Shown here one piece after another: positions 1 through 11,193 of a stretch of 64,000 nucleotides of DNA (positions within the stretch are counted from its first letter, which is position 1; each line of letters opens with the position of its first letter). Under the pieces are notes generated by a model. That model made no database searches. It worked only from the letters and a program-made list of their open reading frames with translations, and was not told the origin of the DNA. The DNA is from Hirsutella rhossiliensis. Its lineage: Eukaryota > Ascomycota > Sordariomycetes > Hypocreales > Ophiocordycipitaceae. Location: positions 1,426,001 through 1,490,000 of the forward strand of contig NW_025408672.1 of NCBI RefSeq assembly GCF_020360975.1, in the 5' to 3' direction. A program made the position numbers and the translations under genes.

Positions 1-905
1 CTCTTCCCTGAATCCTTCAATCGGCGGCGTCCCAATTTGGTTGCCGTTTCCTTGGCTTGTGTCGCTCAGCGAGTACCGAAGCAACCCTGCGTTGGTTTCA
101 AGCAACCCGGGCGTGCTCCTAGAGGCTATGTTCCAAGTCCTCCCATGGACCCTGAGCGCCTCTGCAAGGCTATGTTGGCCGCGACATGGAGCCCCCTGGC
201 ATCATCTCTGGCTGGGCCAGTTTGCACCTCCGAGATCCTAACAACTGCACCGACGATGCATACCTGGAGACACCTAACACGCATGTACGCAGACGCACAG
301 AGACACAAGAAGAGGGGGGGCACACGGACAGACACACGGGGCGAAGCTACACACGCTGGCCGGCCCTGGGGTTCCATCAAGAGACCTGGTCGCCGCTGGA
401 GGGCCAAAGGGTGGGAGACAGAGAGAATCTGTCGCCATTGACACCCTGCCCTACCCCGTCTCAACAGCCAGGCCGTGTCGCTCGGCTCACACCACCCCCT
501 CTTCATTCTGAGTTGGAGGGGACGATTGGGTCTGCCAATAGACCCCGCCCTTGTATCAAGGCCGTCTAGATGCTCATATTTTTTTTTTCATCCCGGCTCG
601 AAGCAAGCTGTTTTCTGCAACAGCTACTCCACCTGCCTGATATTGACCTCATTGGCAAACTGTTTCTCTCCCACACGTCGCGGGACCATAAGAAGTCGAG
701 AAAGAAGCTCTATCGTCCTTGATTTGTTGTCCTCCTTTCCCCTTCTATCGGTAGCTCTGGTAAGGTTTCTCTGCCCTGGATCCCATGATTGTTGCTTGCT
801 TCACTCTTATCCGGGCCCACAATCAACACTGTTGGTTTTTGTTTTTCAACTTTCCCTCCTATTCTATTAAAATTCCTTTCATTTCCTGCTGGCTCCTTGA
901 AAGCA
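1..905. other. Region upstream of the forkhead gene, no gene recognised
   Basis: No open frame here has a recognisable domain, and the overlapping frames on both strands look like chance openings in GC-balanced DNA. The part nearest the forkhead start is pyrimidine-rich. A possible 5' UTR intron could run from a GTAAGG near 760 to an AG at 903-904, just before the ATG, but this is only a pattern match. The stretch most likely holds the promoter and 5' leader of the forkhead gene. Confidence 0.5.
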
Positions 906-2601
906 ATGGATACTCCATACTCCGGTGGAGCGGAGACCCTGGCCTGCGTGGCTCCCTCGCGGATCGGATCTGGAGACCACTTCCACGAGGCGGATCCTAT
1001 TCTCCCTTCCCCCCCGGCCATGGAGGACCAGGAGCAACAGTCTCCTGGATCCGCCCCGCTGTCTTCCGTCGTGTGCCACTCAGTGCCCGACTGCCACTTC
1101 ATGTCGGCCCAGTGCCCCGACAACTACGCCCTCGCCACACAGCCCTGCATGCTGATCAAGAGCGAGCAGCAGCAGTTTTGGCCGTCGCCGCCGCTGGGCC
1201 CCTGGGACTTTGAACGCGGCCCTTGCTACCAAGATGTGCCGGCCCCGGCTGGCGCCTTTAGCCACCACTACGACAGCATGCCTGTGAGTCCCGACAGCTG
1301 GCCGTCTGTCGACACGGCTTTTCTTGTGCATGAAAGGAAGTTCGGAAACCAGCAGCCCCCGGACCAGTGTGAGGACACTGTCGGACTTTGCACACCGACG
1401 TCAACGTCGAGCCTCCCGGTCAGCACGTACAGCGAGTTATCAGGGCTGCCTCTGTCAATGGAGCCCTTGGAGGTCGCCGCCTTGTCCCCGGAGGAGTTTC
1501 TCATCGGCACGCCTCCTTCGACGGTGGCACCCAAGGCTGGGTCACCGCCAATCAACCTCAATGACGTGCCAGATGTGCACTGCGCTTCTGCACGCGAGAC
1601 CAGCGTAGATGCGTCGACGACGGATGCCAAGCTTGATGAGCCTTACGCTAAGCTCATTTACAGAGCCTTTATGAGTCGGCCAGACTACGCCATGACTCTA
1701 CAGGACATTTACCAGTGGTTCCGCGACAACACCACCAAGGCTGTGAGTGTCAAAGGAGGCTGGCAGAACAGCATCCGGCACAACTTGAGCATGAATGCCG
1801 TAAGTCTTTTGAATATCCTTTCAACACCTGAGCATTCACGCGACTGACCATGGATCTTAGGCATTCACGAAGCGCCATCGCATGGAAGATGACAGGGAGT
1901 TTAGCTCCTCTGTGGAAGACGCAAAACGCGCAAACGAATGGGTGCTGGAGAACTGGGCTGTGTGCTACGGCGTTCAGAGCACGACGCGGTACCGCAAGGG
2001 AAACTCGCGGAGACGCATCGGCGCGCAACCTGCAAGCCAAAACTCCAAACGGCTAGTCCAGCACAGTGCCAAAAGGGCCATGTCTGGCCGGAAAGGCGGA
2101 TGCGCCGCCAGAGACTCTAGGCTGCGAGGCCGTGCCTTCTACCACGGAAAACCAGTGGGCCGAGCCGCCCGCTATGGCATCGAGCAAGGCTGCTTCTCTC
2201 CTCCACGATCGGTCTATCCAGAGCTATACTCGTCCGAGACCATGGCCGTGTCGCACCTCGACTCGGCAGCCCGTCGGCACGCGCTGTCGATGCATTGTGG
2301 CTACAACGGACCCAGGCCTCACGACACACCCGATACCATGGCCTTTCCTCTTGCCATGGACGAGCACATCCTGGCACAAGGAATGTGCAACATCAACGAG
2401 CATTGCGGCGCCATGACTTGCCGCGGCGACGGCATGGCCGCCTCCTACGCGATGCCTGCTCAAGGCGGCTTTCTGTATGGCATCAGAGACGTGCACATGG
2501 GCTACCACGGCGAGCAACATGTGGCCGAAGAGAGCAGCTCGGCACGCTTGTTCGAGCCCATCGATGACGGGGCCTACGACTGGAGCGACGGCGGCGACTG
2601 A
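906..2601 (+). CDS. Forkhead (winged-helix) transcription factor
   Basis: This is a predicted nuclear DNA-binding regulator of 544 residues encoded by two exons, 906-1799 and 1861-2601. The 61-nt intron (1800-1860, GTAAGT...TAG) is phase 0 and lies inside the DNA-binding domain, so reading through it truncates the winged helix. The forkhead domain starts near residue 243. It contains the recognition helix GGWQNSIRHNLSMNAAF across the splice, and it ends in the C-terminal block WVLENWAV...QSTTRYRKG after an acidic insert. That block resembles the mcnB-like group of Pezizomycotina forkhead proteins; this is recollection, not a search result. The rest is low-complexity: an N-terminal Ser/Pro/Cys-rich region and a C-terminal His/Met/Gly-rich region. 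I chose the ATG at 906 because the in-frame extension upstream has no ATG with a good context and looks like leader. The domain call is firm; the subgroup is moderate. Confidence 0.9.
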
Positions 2602-5600
2602 GCCCGACACCAGCGCCGGACCAACACTGCACGTCATACGGGAGGTGAAGGTGCAGCAGTATGCGCGCGCGTCCGGATACCGACCTTTTGGTGGGAACCA
2701 ACTTGCCATTGAGCATTTTCTGTACCTCTTCTACAGCACAATGACGGAAAAAAGCAAACAATACACGGGGAAAGGGGGAGGGTGGCGGGATTGTGAGCAA
2801 CGAGAACCGCAACATGGCTTGCAAGAGCGGCAGAGGCACGAGTAGCGGTCGAGACCTGCATTCTCCACTGACGAATCGTCCAAGCCAACCCCGGGGTTCG
2901 GAACGGCACGGCAGGGAGCTGCAGCGGCAGACCGGATGCCACCTGCATGGACGCATCGTGATTCGATGTCGACCGGCAGCAGCCTCGGCCAACAGCGAGG
3001 AGAGGAGGGGGGGAGGCTTTCTGCTGTCTGCCAAAAAAGAAAAAAAAAGAAAAAAAAGGCGCCACTTGGGATGACTTGGAGAGCCAACAGAAGAGAGCTG
3101 CACGCTGCAGTGCAATTGGAAAATGCCGCCTGCCATGGGCCCGAGGCGTCCCGGTGCTCTGGTTTGCCGTCGGTGGCTGATGAGGAGATTGCAACGTGTC
3201 TGTGGATGTCTCAACTTTTTTCTTTATTTTACCGCTTTGTTTCCTTTTGTACCCCGGTCTCGTCTTTCCTTTCCTTGGTCAATGCAGCTGCCCCCGGACT
3301 ACCGCGGCTTGGCTTCCGGATCGAGATGGAAGTGCCGGCGGGAGTTTGCAGGCGGCCGAGGGAGCCGTTGACGGTTGGCTGCTCTTGCTCTTGACATCAA
3401 TGGGAGGCAGGCATGTGGAAGGGAGCCCATTTCGTCTCTTTGCATTGGTTTCTTTTCTTTCCATTTCCTCTGCATGTCCTTGTTCTACCTGGCGTTGCTG
3501 CTTGCTTGCGAGTTCACAAACTATAGACAGCCGGCACCAGCGAGGGAGGCTATTCCGCCATTGACTTTGTGTGCCAATCGGGAGTTTTTGGGCATCTGTG
3601 GCTTCTGGATGGGACGGAAGGGGGGAGGGAATTTGGACAAAATATAGATGGCAAGCCTCACGGTAGCTGGTACGAAGCATAATGAAACGTATTCGACTTG
3701 GCTCTTACATCACGGTGCATCTTGTTGGGGATGGCTTGACACACCCTACATGCACAGCTCTCGCCTCAGAGTGAAGGAGCACGGATAGCCTCATTCGTTT
3801 GGCCCTGTCTTGCCTTGTTCGCCGCCTCTCTTCCTATGAAATTTCACTCACGGCTTTGTTTTCTTCGACTCCATTCTGGACAGTGTACTCGTGCTAGAAA
3901 GCTCCCAGACACATACACTCACCCAGGAGGGGGGAGCCCTTGGAAACGTTCGCCCGGTGGCATGGACAATGGTGGTGCGCGAGAGATCGAGGATGGCGCG
4001 TCGAGTCACAGCTCGCGCTCCTTGCACCGTGGTCCCACCACAGCCCCAAGGTGGCATGTTTTCCTCTCTTCTTTCTCCATTTCTAGCTTCTTCTTCTTTG
4101 TTTGTCTTCTTCTTTACCCTCCTTCCCCACCTTCTTCCTTCCTCCCCCCCATCCCATCTCTTGATTCGTTTCAGGTCACAGGGAGGGGCCGAGGAACTAC
4201 GAGAGGCAATTTCAAAAGCAAAGAAAAAGAAGAAAACAAGAGTTTCTTGGTGTTCGACCCAAGCTCGGTGCCACGAACAGAAGGCTCGTCATGGCAGGAG
4301 GGGGAGGGGCAGAGGGGCGTGTGTATGGGAGAGGGAAGGAGTTTGCGTGTGCCATGGCAAAGAGGGAGACGGGGCGTGAGGACTTGGGGGGGGCGGAATT
4401 TGGGTGGGACATGGGGAAACAAGGGACCAGAACGGCGAACTGGGCTGCAGAAGCAAGGATGGAGGACAATGAAGGCTGTCAGGCAGAGAAAGGGGAGGGG
4501 AGATGGGGGGTTCAATCACGGCTAACCGGAGAGGCTGCCTTGGCTGAACCTGTTTTGCACTTGGATTCCTGTCCCTCGCCTTGCCCGTCCTACATGTACG
4601 CCGATGGCGGGAGAGAGAGCCTGGTGGAGTGACAGCCGGAGGAGATGACGCGCTTCGTGTCCGGAAGAGAGAAGAAACACACAGAGAGAAGGACACAGAC
4701 GGCGTGAGGGAGAGCAAAACGGTTGTGGCGCGGCGGCACGGTTCCGACGTCCCCCTCCCGTCAAGGCCGCGCGGATGCCTACAACACGGCCGCGCTCATG
4801 TGCATTCCCGTCTGCCACTCGATGTTGTACGTTCTGGACATGGATGGAACCCGCGTGCCACCTCTGAGCATATCGTACGCTGCAATGGTACACTCATCAC
4901 AAGCCTAGCCCGTGGAGCTTTGAGAAAATAAACATGGAGGAGTGCGCGGAGGGGGGGAGGGGGAACAGGAGTGAGCGCGCGGGCGCCGCCATCTCTCACA
5001 CACACACTCTCTCTCTCTTCTCCCCTTCCTCCAGCGGCGTTATTTTCTTCTTTTGGAGTTGGACTTGCTTTGTTTCCTCGCCCCTTTAGACTTTGCTACG
5101 TGTTACACGGATTAGAGGACACAGCTCTCATTCAGCCGAATCTATCGATGCCGTCATGCTCATGGTCCTGCGACGTTCGGTCATCGACGCCGAGGTGTCC
5201 GTTGAATAATACGCAACAGGGCGTCGTCTGGAACCCCTGGGGACAGCTGGGAACAGGGGTCACGAAGACAACAGCGGAAAAGCGGAACAGCGGAACAGCA
5301 ACGAGGCACCGAGGGCCCGGGGGAGGGGGGAGAGACGGGGGAGGAGAGAGGAGAGAGGGGGGGGCACTCTCGAGTCCCTACCCCAGGCCTTGGACACCCG
5401 TCGCGACCATCATCGCGGGCCCGGCCTGTTGGGTGCTATCCAGGTCCAGGGACGGACGGCCTGAGACCAGACCCCCGTCCCCCCCCTGGCCTCTCCAAGT
5501 CGCTCTGTCTCAGAGACAATCTTGGGCCTGGCTCGATAGCTCGTCGGTGTCTCCGTTGCCCTGCTGTTTATGGATCCAATCGGGTCCTCCTGGCCCGGCT

Positions 5601-8438
5601 GCATGGGAAGGTCCCGACTTCCAGGTCGTCGGACTGTCAAATCTGTGCTCAACTGCAGGCCTCGATATGCACGTCTTCCAATGCGGGACACTATCACCTC
5701 CCCCTCCACCTAAGCTGGGCCCCCCTGTTCCGCAGTTTGAGCTCCGCCGGTGTACCCAGGCAGTACATCCGTGTCGACCAGGGCAAGTCATTGGAAGAAA
5801 AGAAGGATACAGGGCGCGTGCGAGCACCATCTAGATGTGCATCTGTCCAAGAAAGATCTCATCGACAGGGGCAAGGGGGTTTGGTTGGAAGTGTGGCTCC
5901 CCACCTCGAAGCACGGAAGCACGTTATGAGCACGCAAGAGACAGGAAGAAAAAGAAAAATAACGCGGAATCTAGCATTTGCGTTCCCATCAGCTGGGATG
6001 CGCGGAACATGATCCGTGGATCCCTACCGACTGGCCGAAGCGGTCCATAGCCGATCAAAGGATGACTCGATCCGCGCTCGAGCCCTCCCACAAGATTTCA
6101 TCGACAGCAGAAGCCGTATTGGACACAGCCAACAGCGTGAGCCTTCGGCGTAAGCCTTCATGGTGGGTCAGAAAGGCCAGGCACGCAGGCCTTGACAGAG
6201 TGGGAGGAATCCAAAGGAAAGACGCTGGCTGTCTGGTGCTGAGAGCCTACGGCGACTTTTTGGGTGACGTACCGAGCACGACGTTGACGAAAGTGAAGCC
6301 AGGTAAAATCCCCATCGACAGGTGAATCATCTGTCTGAGATCTCGTCAAAGCCGAACATGTCTGTCTCATCCGTCCAAAGCCGAGCTTCGAAGCGATTCA
6401 ATGCACACACAACGCCACTTGACGCAGCGGACAGCTAGCTGTTGATGGCCTCCCATGACGCGTATGTCTTGTGCTTCAGCGGGAGCCTCACCTCTTCTCA
6501 TGTCTCTAATACTCAAAGAGCATCTTCACACTGTATGTGCCGAGCTTTAAGGCAGAAAAAAGGGGCCAGGGGGGGCGTGTAGGAAGCATACCACCATAAC
6601 AGCCGTGCCGAGAAATCGTATTGTTGCCCACTTGATGACAGACGATGCTGAGGCGAGCGGAACCAAGGCCGGTCAGTTGGTCCGGTGCTCGAAATTGCTT
6701 TGCCTTCACAGTCGGCTTTTCCGCTTCTCCTCAGCTCTCGCTTCGGGGCGGGGGGAGCCAAAGTGCAAGTCGAAAAGATGGCTTCTCGGCTTGTGTGGGA
6801 AAAGCTGAAGGCATACACACGCACGTAGCCAGATCTGCGGGCGGCGAATTACCGGCGACGGTCCCGCATTTCCGATCCTGGCAACTGGGGCGTTTTATTG
6901 GCACATGGCCATGTAAACTGGGGGATGCCGGGGTCCAATCGTGCATGGTGAGCAGCCACTCCCGCCTGCGCTTCTGGGACATCTGCAGGGGACCCTTGCC
7001 GATGTTTGTTGCGACCTCGTACGCCCTTGCTCCCTCCTCTGGCGCGTCTCGAGGGACGGGAGCGGTTCACGGCAAAAGTGACGGAGAGGCTGACGACGGC
7101 GTTGAGAACACCTGAAAACTACTGTACGTGCCCGTCCCAGATCCGATGACGCTCGGCCCAGGGTGTGTATCTCTGCTTCTCATATCTACACCTCTCAGCT
7201 TCGAAGGGCTGGAAGGCGTCGAACTGACCGTCGACTGGTTCCGTGACTTTGGATTCCGCAGCTGCGATGCATTGCCAGATTCGCAACAAGACTGAAACGA
7301 GGAAGTGGTCCAGATCAGGGCTGCCGCAAATTCATCGTCTCCCGTTTGCCTGCTTGCCTCTACCTTGTCCAAATCATGGCTGACCTGGCCCACACGCCCT
7401 GGTCATAATCATATGTCTCCTCCCTCCATCGGCCAGAATTCGCCACCACGGAGCAAGTCATGGATCTGGCGTCCCGGAGACGTCCAGGCCGTGTCTTGAC
7501 GGATCCTGTACACTCTTGTGCTACAGGCAAGGAGAAGGCTCGCGCACCTTGTTTTCCGAGCAAATATCATGTGAAGCACGCGTAATTAGAGCCCTCCCTG
7601 GGGGGCAGTATCAAGGTGAGGGAGGTCATGTAACTGAAATGCAAGAGCCAACACTTGTCGAAGAATGGTATCGAGAGACTGTAGACGAGAGTCGCCAACG
7701 CAGGTTGAAGACGCGAGATGGTGTGCAGGCGGCTTTCCTCGGTCCTGTCAGCCGAGCTCAAGTCCATTTCAAATCACGCATGGTCGTGGGCTTTCAAGAA
7801 ATCGAAGCCATCTGCACATGCATGCCGTAGCGAGACGATAGTCAATTTCGTGGTGCCTGCGCGTCGCACCCAAGCGAGGCCCCTCTGGGAAAGCCTGACG
7901 CTTCGGCAAGCTTGAAAAGCACCGTGTGTGCATGGCCTCAAGTGACAAGGTTTCCATGGCAGTTGAAACTTGACAGGTCTGTTGCACGATGCACCGCTGC
8001 CGGCAGTTCGCACCGGCCGTGAGAGTGGTGTCAGTTCTTCCACCACGAGCCGTTGCACCAAGCGAGCACCGTGGAACCCCTCAAATGGACGAACTGACAG
8101 GTGTATGGACCATGGCCGGGGTGGCATCGCGTTCCAGCGTCGTACATGCGTTCCGGAGTGCACGTGAACCATGTCCACTGACATATTGAGCTGCATCACT
8201 GACTTCGTTTTGACCTGGAGCGAATTCCACCCGTGGGCGAATACATGCGTACATGTGTGCCGTGCCAGTGGCAGCTCGGCAGCATCGTCTCGCATCGTCG
8301 TTCGAGCGCCGAGCATCCAGCCGACTAGATGTGAGGGATGCCGCAGTGTGCCGTACTGCAGTGTCTGCAACCGGCGCCAGTGAGCGTTGGCCGTGTCACC
8401 TACTTGCCCGATCTGCACGGAGTGCACCGCTCCAGGGC
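2602..8438. other. Long stretch without a recognisable gene (5.8 kb)
   Basis: Frames of up to about 240 codons occur on both strands, but all are low-complexity or mutually overlapping shadows with no domain, no consistent splice structure and many one-strand purine or pyrimidine tracts. Notable parts are a poly-purine run near 3030-3060, a long polypyrimidine tract followed by TTTCAG near 4055-4176 that resembles a 3' splice site, and CA/CT microsatellites near 4990-5030. The start could be the 3' UTR of the forkhead gene. A long non-coding transcript is possible, but nothing in the sequence proves it. Confidence 0.5.
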
Positions 8439-10073
8439 CTAGAACCGTCGCTTCTTCCTCGCGGGACTAGCAGCAGCCCTCTTCTCTAGATCTCGCTTGA
8501 GATCCTCTCGCCTGCGATCCGCCCTTTCTTGTGACGTTTCTCGGGGTATGGTTCCCGCCGGATCTTCCTTCTCGACACGGGCAGGTGTTCGGCCGCGTTC
8601 ACTCTCCTCTTGAGCTGGTGTTGACGACGGCGGTCCTCGCCCAGTCTTGTTTCCAATCACACCAAGTTTGTTGCGAGCTGGCACCCCGTCTTCGACCCCG
8701 ACCTCGGCCTCGCGGCACTTCTCGTTTTCTATGTTATTTTTCCTCAGCGCTCCTCCGCCTATCAACCCCAAGCCTCCCTTCCTGACGCCACTCGTTGTCG
8801 ACATTGCGGCCGGAGGAGGGGGAGAACCCGGGGCTGAGGCCGTAGCATCGTCGTCGTCGGAAGCCTCGGAGGCTGTCTCCGAGTCGTCAACAGGCTGCTC
8901 GGCTCTCTGCTCCGTTTCTGACCCGGGAGGCCGAGGCGCCGCTGATGGCTTCTTCCCGCCCATCGAACCGAGTATTGAGGAGGCCGCTTTGCGGGGCTCA
9001 GATTGCCGCGCCAATGTAGGGACAGTTGGTGGTGGGTTGCTATAGGGAATCAAAGATTCGTCTCCGTCTTCATCCGTCGTTGACGAGGCCTGCTGGGCAG
9101 GCGCCGCATCGCCTGCTGCCTTGTGCTTCCCAGCCTGTGACTCGAGGCGAGGCGGCGTGGCTTGAACTTGGAAGTCGTCATCATCCTCCGTCGTCCTGGG
9201 ACCTGACCTTGGTGACCTGGTCTGGCTTGAGGGCGTTGCTGGTCGGGCCTTCTTGCAGGATGCGACTTGCGACGTGTCTCTAAAGTCATGCCACCATCGG
9301 TCCAAGACGGGAGACGCGTCCATCTCTATCAAGTTTCCGTAGCGAAGGCTCGAGTTCCCGAGGACGCTTTGCACGAGATCGCCGGTGTTGCCTGGGCCGT
9401 CCATATCGTGGGACATGTCTGCCTCCCAGCGGCGGCGGTCAAAAGGGGCAAGTCCCCTGACCTTGTCGTCGGCAGCTAATCTGGTAACCATTTTCTTTCC
9501 CGAAAGCGCCGTGAACACATGTTCCAGGCCAATTCCCATCGCCTCCAGCTTGTCTGACAGCTTAGTGAGCACGGAGTCCTTTTGGCCGAGAGCCTGAAGC
9601 AGCGACTCCACTTCCCGCTTCCTGGCGTAGTGTGCTTCAATAAGAGGTAGCACGAGCTGTGTGGCAACAGCTGATGGGGGGCACTTTCCGAGGTGAAGGG
9701 GCCACTTCAAGGGAGCAAATCCGGGCAGAGCACATGTCACGCGTAACGTGAGCCCGTCGTCTCCTGCGTCGTCGGTTGCAGTGGGGACCAGGCCGAGGCT
9801 AGTATCGCCGTGGCCGGGCTGGCGGGGATCCAAGGCCGATGTGAGGCTGGCGAGAAACTTGGCCATGTTTTCGGGAGTGTCACTCGGGTCGATTGTTGTA
9901 TTTTCAGACCAGGCGCGCATGCAGATGGCCTTTCGTTCCAGGCTTTCCACCCACATGTTGGCCATGTCGGTTATGCGGACAGTGTAGGAGGCGACGCCGA
10001 CTTGGGCAGAAACCAAGAGGACGGGTAGGCCGGGGGACGAAGGCAGCGGCAGAGGCCGCCATGTCAACGACAT
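8439..10073 (-). CDS. nej1: XLF/Nej1-like non-homologous end-joining factor
   Basis: Nej1/XLF stimulates the DNA ligase IV-Lif1/XRCC4 complex when double-strand breaks are rejoined in the nucleus. The predicted protein has 544 residues with no intron. The N-terminal head covers about residues 1-150: it opens MSLTWRPLP, continues with a segment ending MANMWVESLERKAI, and has a second block LTLRVTCALPGFAPLKWPLH that matches the XLF fold pattern. A helical coiled-coil stalk follows at about 150-190. The remainder is a long disordered, charged Ser/Pro tail with basic clusters, ending exactly in RKKRRF. A basic patch followed by a terminal aromatic is the XLF-type Ku-binding motif. I chose the ATG at 10073 because the open frame continues upstream only from non-ATG codons into sequence without head-domain character. 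It is divergent from the photolyase gene and shares a 1.1-kb intergenic region with it. Family confidence is high from the head pattern plus the tail. Confidence 0.85.
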   Translation of the reverse strand: MSLTWRPLPLPSSPGLPVLLVSAQVGVASYTVRITDMANMWVESLERKAICMRAWSENTTIDPSDTPENMAKFLASLTSALDPRQPGHGDTSLGLVPTATDDAGDDGLTLRVTCALPGFAPLKWPLHLGKCPPSAVATQLVLPLIEAHYARKREVESLLQALGQKDSVLTKLSDKLEAMGIGLEHVFTALSGKKMVTRLAADDKVRGLAPFDRRRWEADMSHDMDGPGNTGDLVQSVLGNSSLRYGNLIEMDASPVLDRWWHDFRDTSQVASCKKARPATPSSQTRSPRSGPRTTEDDDDFQVQATPPRLESQAGKHKAAGDAAPAQQASSTTDEDGDESLIPYSNPPPTVPTLARQSEPRKAASSILGSMGGKKPSAAPRPPGSETEQRAEQPVDDSETASEASDDDDATASAPGSPPPPAAMSTTSGVRKGGLGLIGGGALRKNNIENEKCREAEVGVEDGVPARNKLGVIGNKTGRGPPSSTPAQEESERGRTPARVEKEDPAGTIPRETSQERADRRREDLKRDLEKRAAASPARKKRRF

Positions 10074-11193
10074 CGCAGACAGAGATGGAGTGAGCGAGAG
10101 ATGGTGAACGTGGAGGGCGTTGCTTGAACGTCGGGGGCTATCTACGCTTCGAGGTGGGTGGGCGGCGTGGCAGCAAGAGAGTGCGACTGGCGAAGTCCTT
10201 GGGCGAGACTGGATGAGCACAGCGAGGGGAAGTGGAGGCGTGTGTCCGTCATTGCACAACAGCGGGCGTTGTGAGGGAGTGTGTCGGCAGTATCTGGTGG
10301 CGTGCGACTTGGCCGCCGCGGCTGGACGCTCTTTCGGGCCGCAGAGGTTGGTGCCGTAACGACAAGTGGGCGGTAATAGTCGAGCGTTGATGCCGTCCGA
10401 TCGACAGTAAGAAACCTGTAGCGCAGACTTTGAACGTGCGGCGCTTGTTTCACAATGTCTGCGGGTGCCGGTCCGTCTCGCCTGGTGTAGGGTCGCAAGG
10501 GAGGGAGAGGGGAGGATGCGGCCACCACTGGCAAGGTTGGAGGTCGATGCAGAGTTCGAAAACACACGTCCAACGGAACAGACGATGATATGAAGCCGTC
10601 ACGACATATCGCGGGAGCTGCGCTTGGTGGCGTCAAAGATTGCAGTCGGTGTCGTCGTTTGTGGACGAGAAGAACGGGGAGGGGCGCGATTTGCGGCAAG
10701 CAGGCAGCCTGCAGCGGACCATGATTGGACAGTTGCCGCGCTCCGCTGGTACGGTACTTTGTACCTTGAGATAGCATCATGGACGCGCCTAGTCTATAGG
10801 GTAGGGACGTAGGCAGCATCACTAATAAACTTCTCTGGCTCAGCAGCAATTTAGTGTGGGCCGGTTAAACCGCCTGGTCAACGGGGCATGCCATTGCGCC
10901 ATTTGAGTTTGAGTGAAAAGAAAGATAGAGATCAATCTTTGAATGTGTTGGAGCTCATTTCGATCGAGCCTTTGGCTGTTTTGTCGCCCATGCTTATGTG
11001 CTCGCGGAATCCACCCAACGTCATCGGCGTTGACGCAGCAGATGCCGATCCCCGGGCCCGTCATGAGACCCGCGCCATCGGAGCTTGTTAATGTCATCAT
11101 CGACGCCGCGCCGCACAGAAATCCGCAAAGAACATTATCCATTTCTCATGAGACACTCAATTGATCCATCCCTGATTGCAACCGCCCTCGTCA
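10074..11193. promoter_or_regulatory. Shared divergent promoter region of nej1 and the photolyase gene
   Basis: This 1.1-kb interval separates two head-to-head repair genes and contains no credible gene of its own; the long minus-strand frame here is a non-ATG extension of nej1. A GATCGA hexamer lies at 10962-10967, about 230 bp upstream of the photolyase start. No clear TATA box is visible near either start. Confidence 0.5.
10962..10967 (+). promoter_or_regulatory. Candidate light-response element (GATCGA) upstream of photolyase
   Basis: GATCGA is the core bound by White Collar-type GATA factors in Neurospora light-response elements. Fungal photolyase genes, including those of Trichoderma, are typically light-induced. 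The hexamer lies 227 bp before the first photolyase ATG. One hexamer is weak evidence on its own; a second pair of GATC cores occurs just inside the gene at 11202-11210. Confidence 0.35.

Noticed and set aside
3815..4525. A 236-codon plus-strand frame in the long intergenic region
   Set aside because: It is low-complexity, purine/pyrimidine skewed, overlapped by frames on both strands and without a domain or splice support.
10074..10565. N-terminal extension of Nej1 up to 10565
   Set aside because: The frame opens with GTG, and the head domain begins naturally at the ATG at 10073.
11176..11193. Photolyase start at 11176
   Set aside because: The codon there is TTG; the first ATG in frame is 11194.
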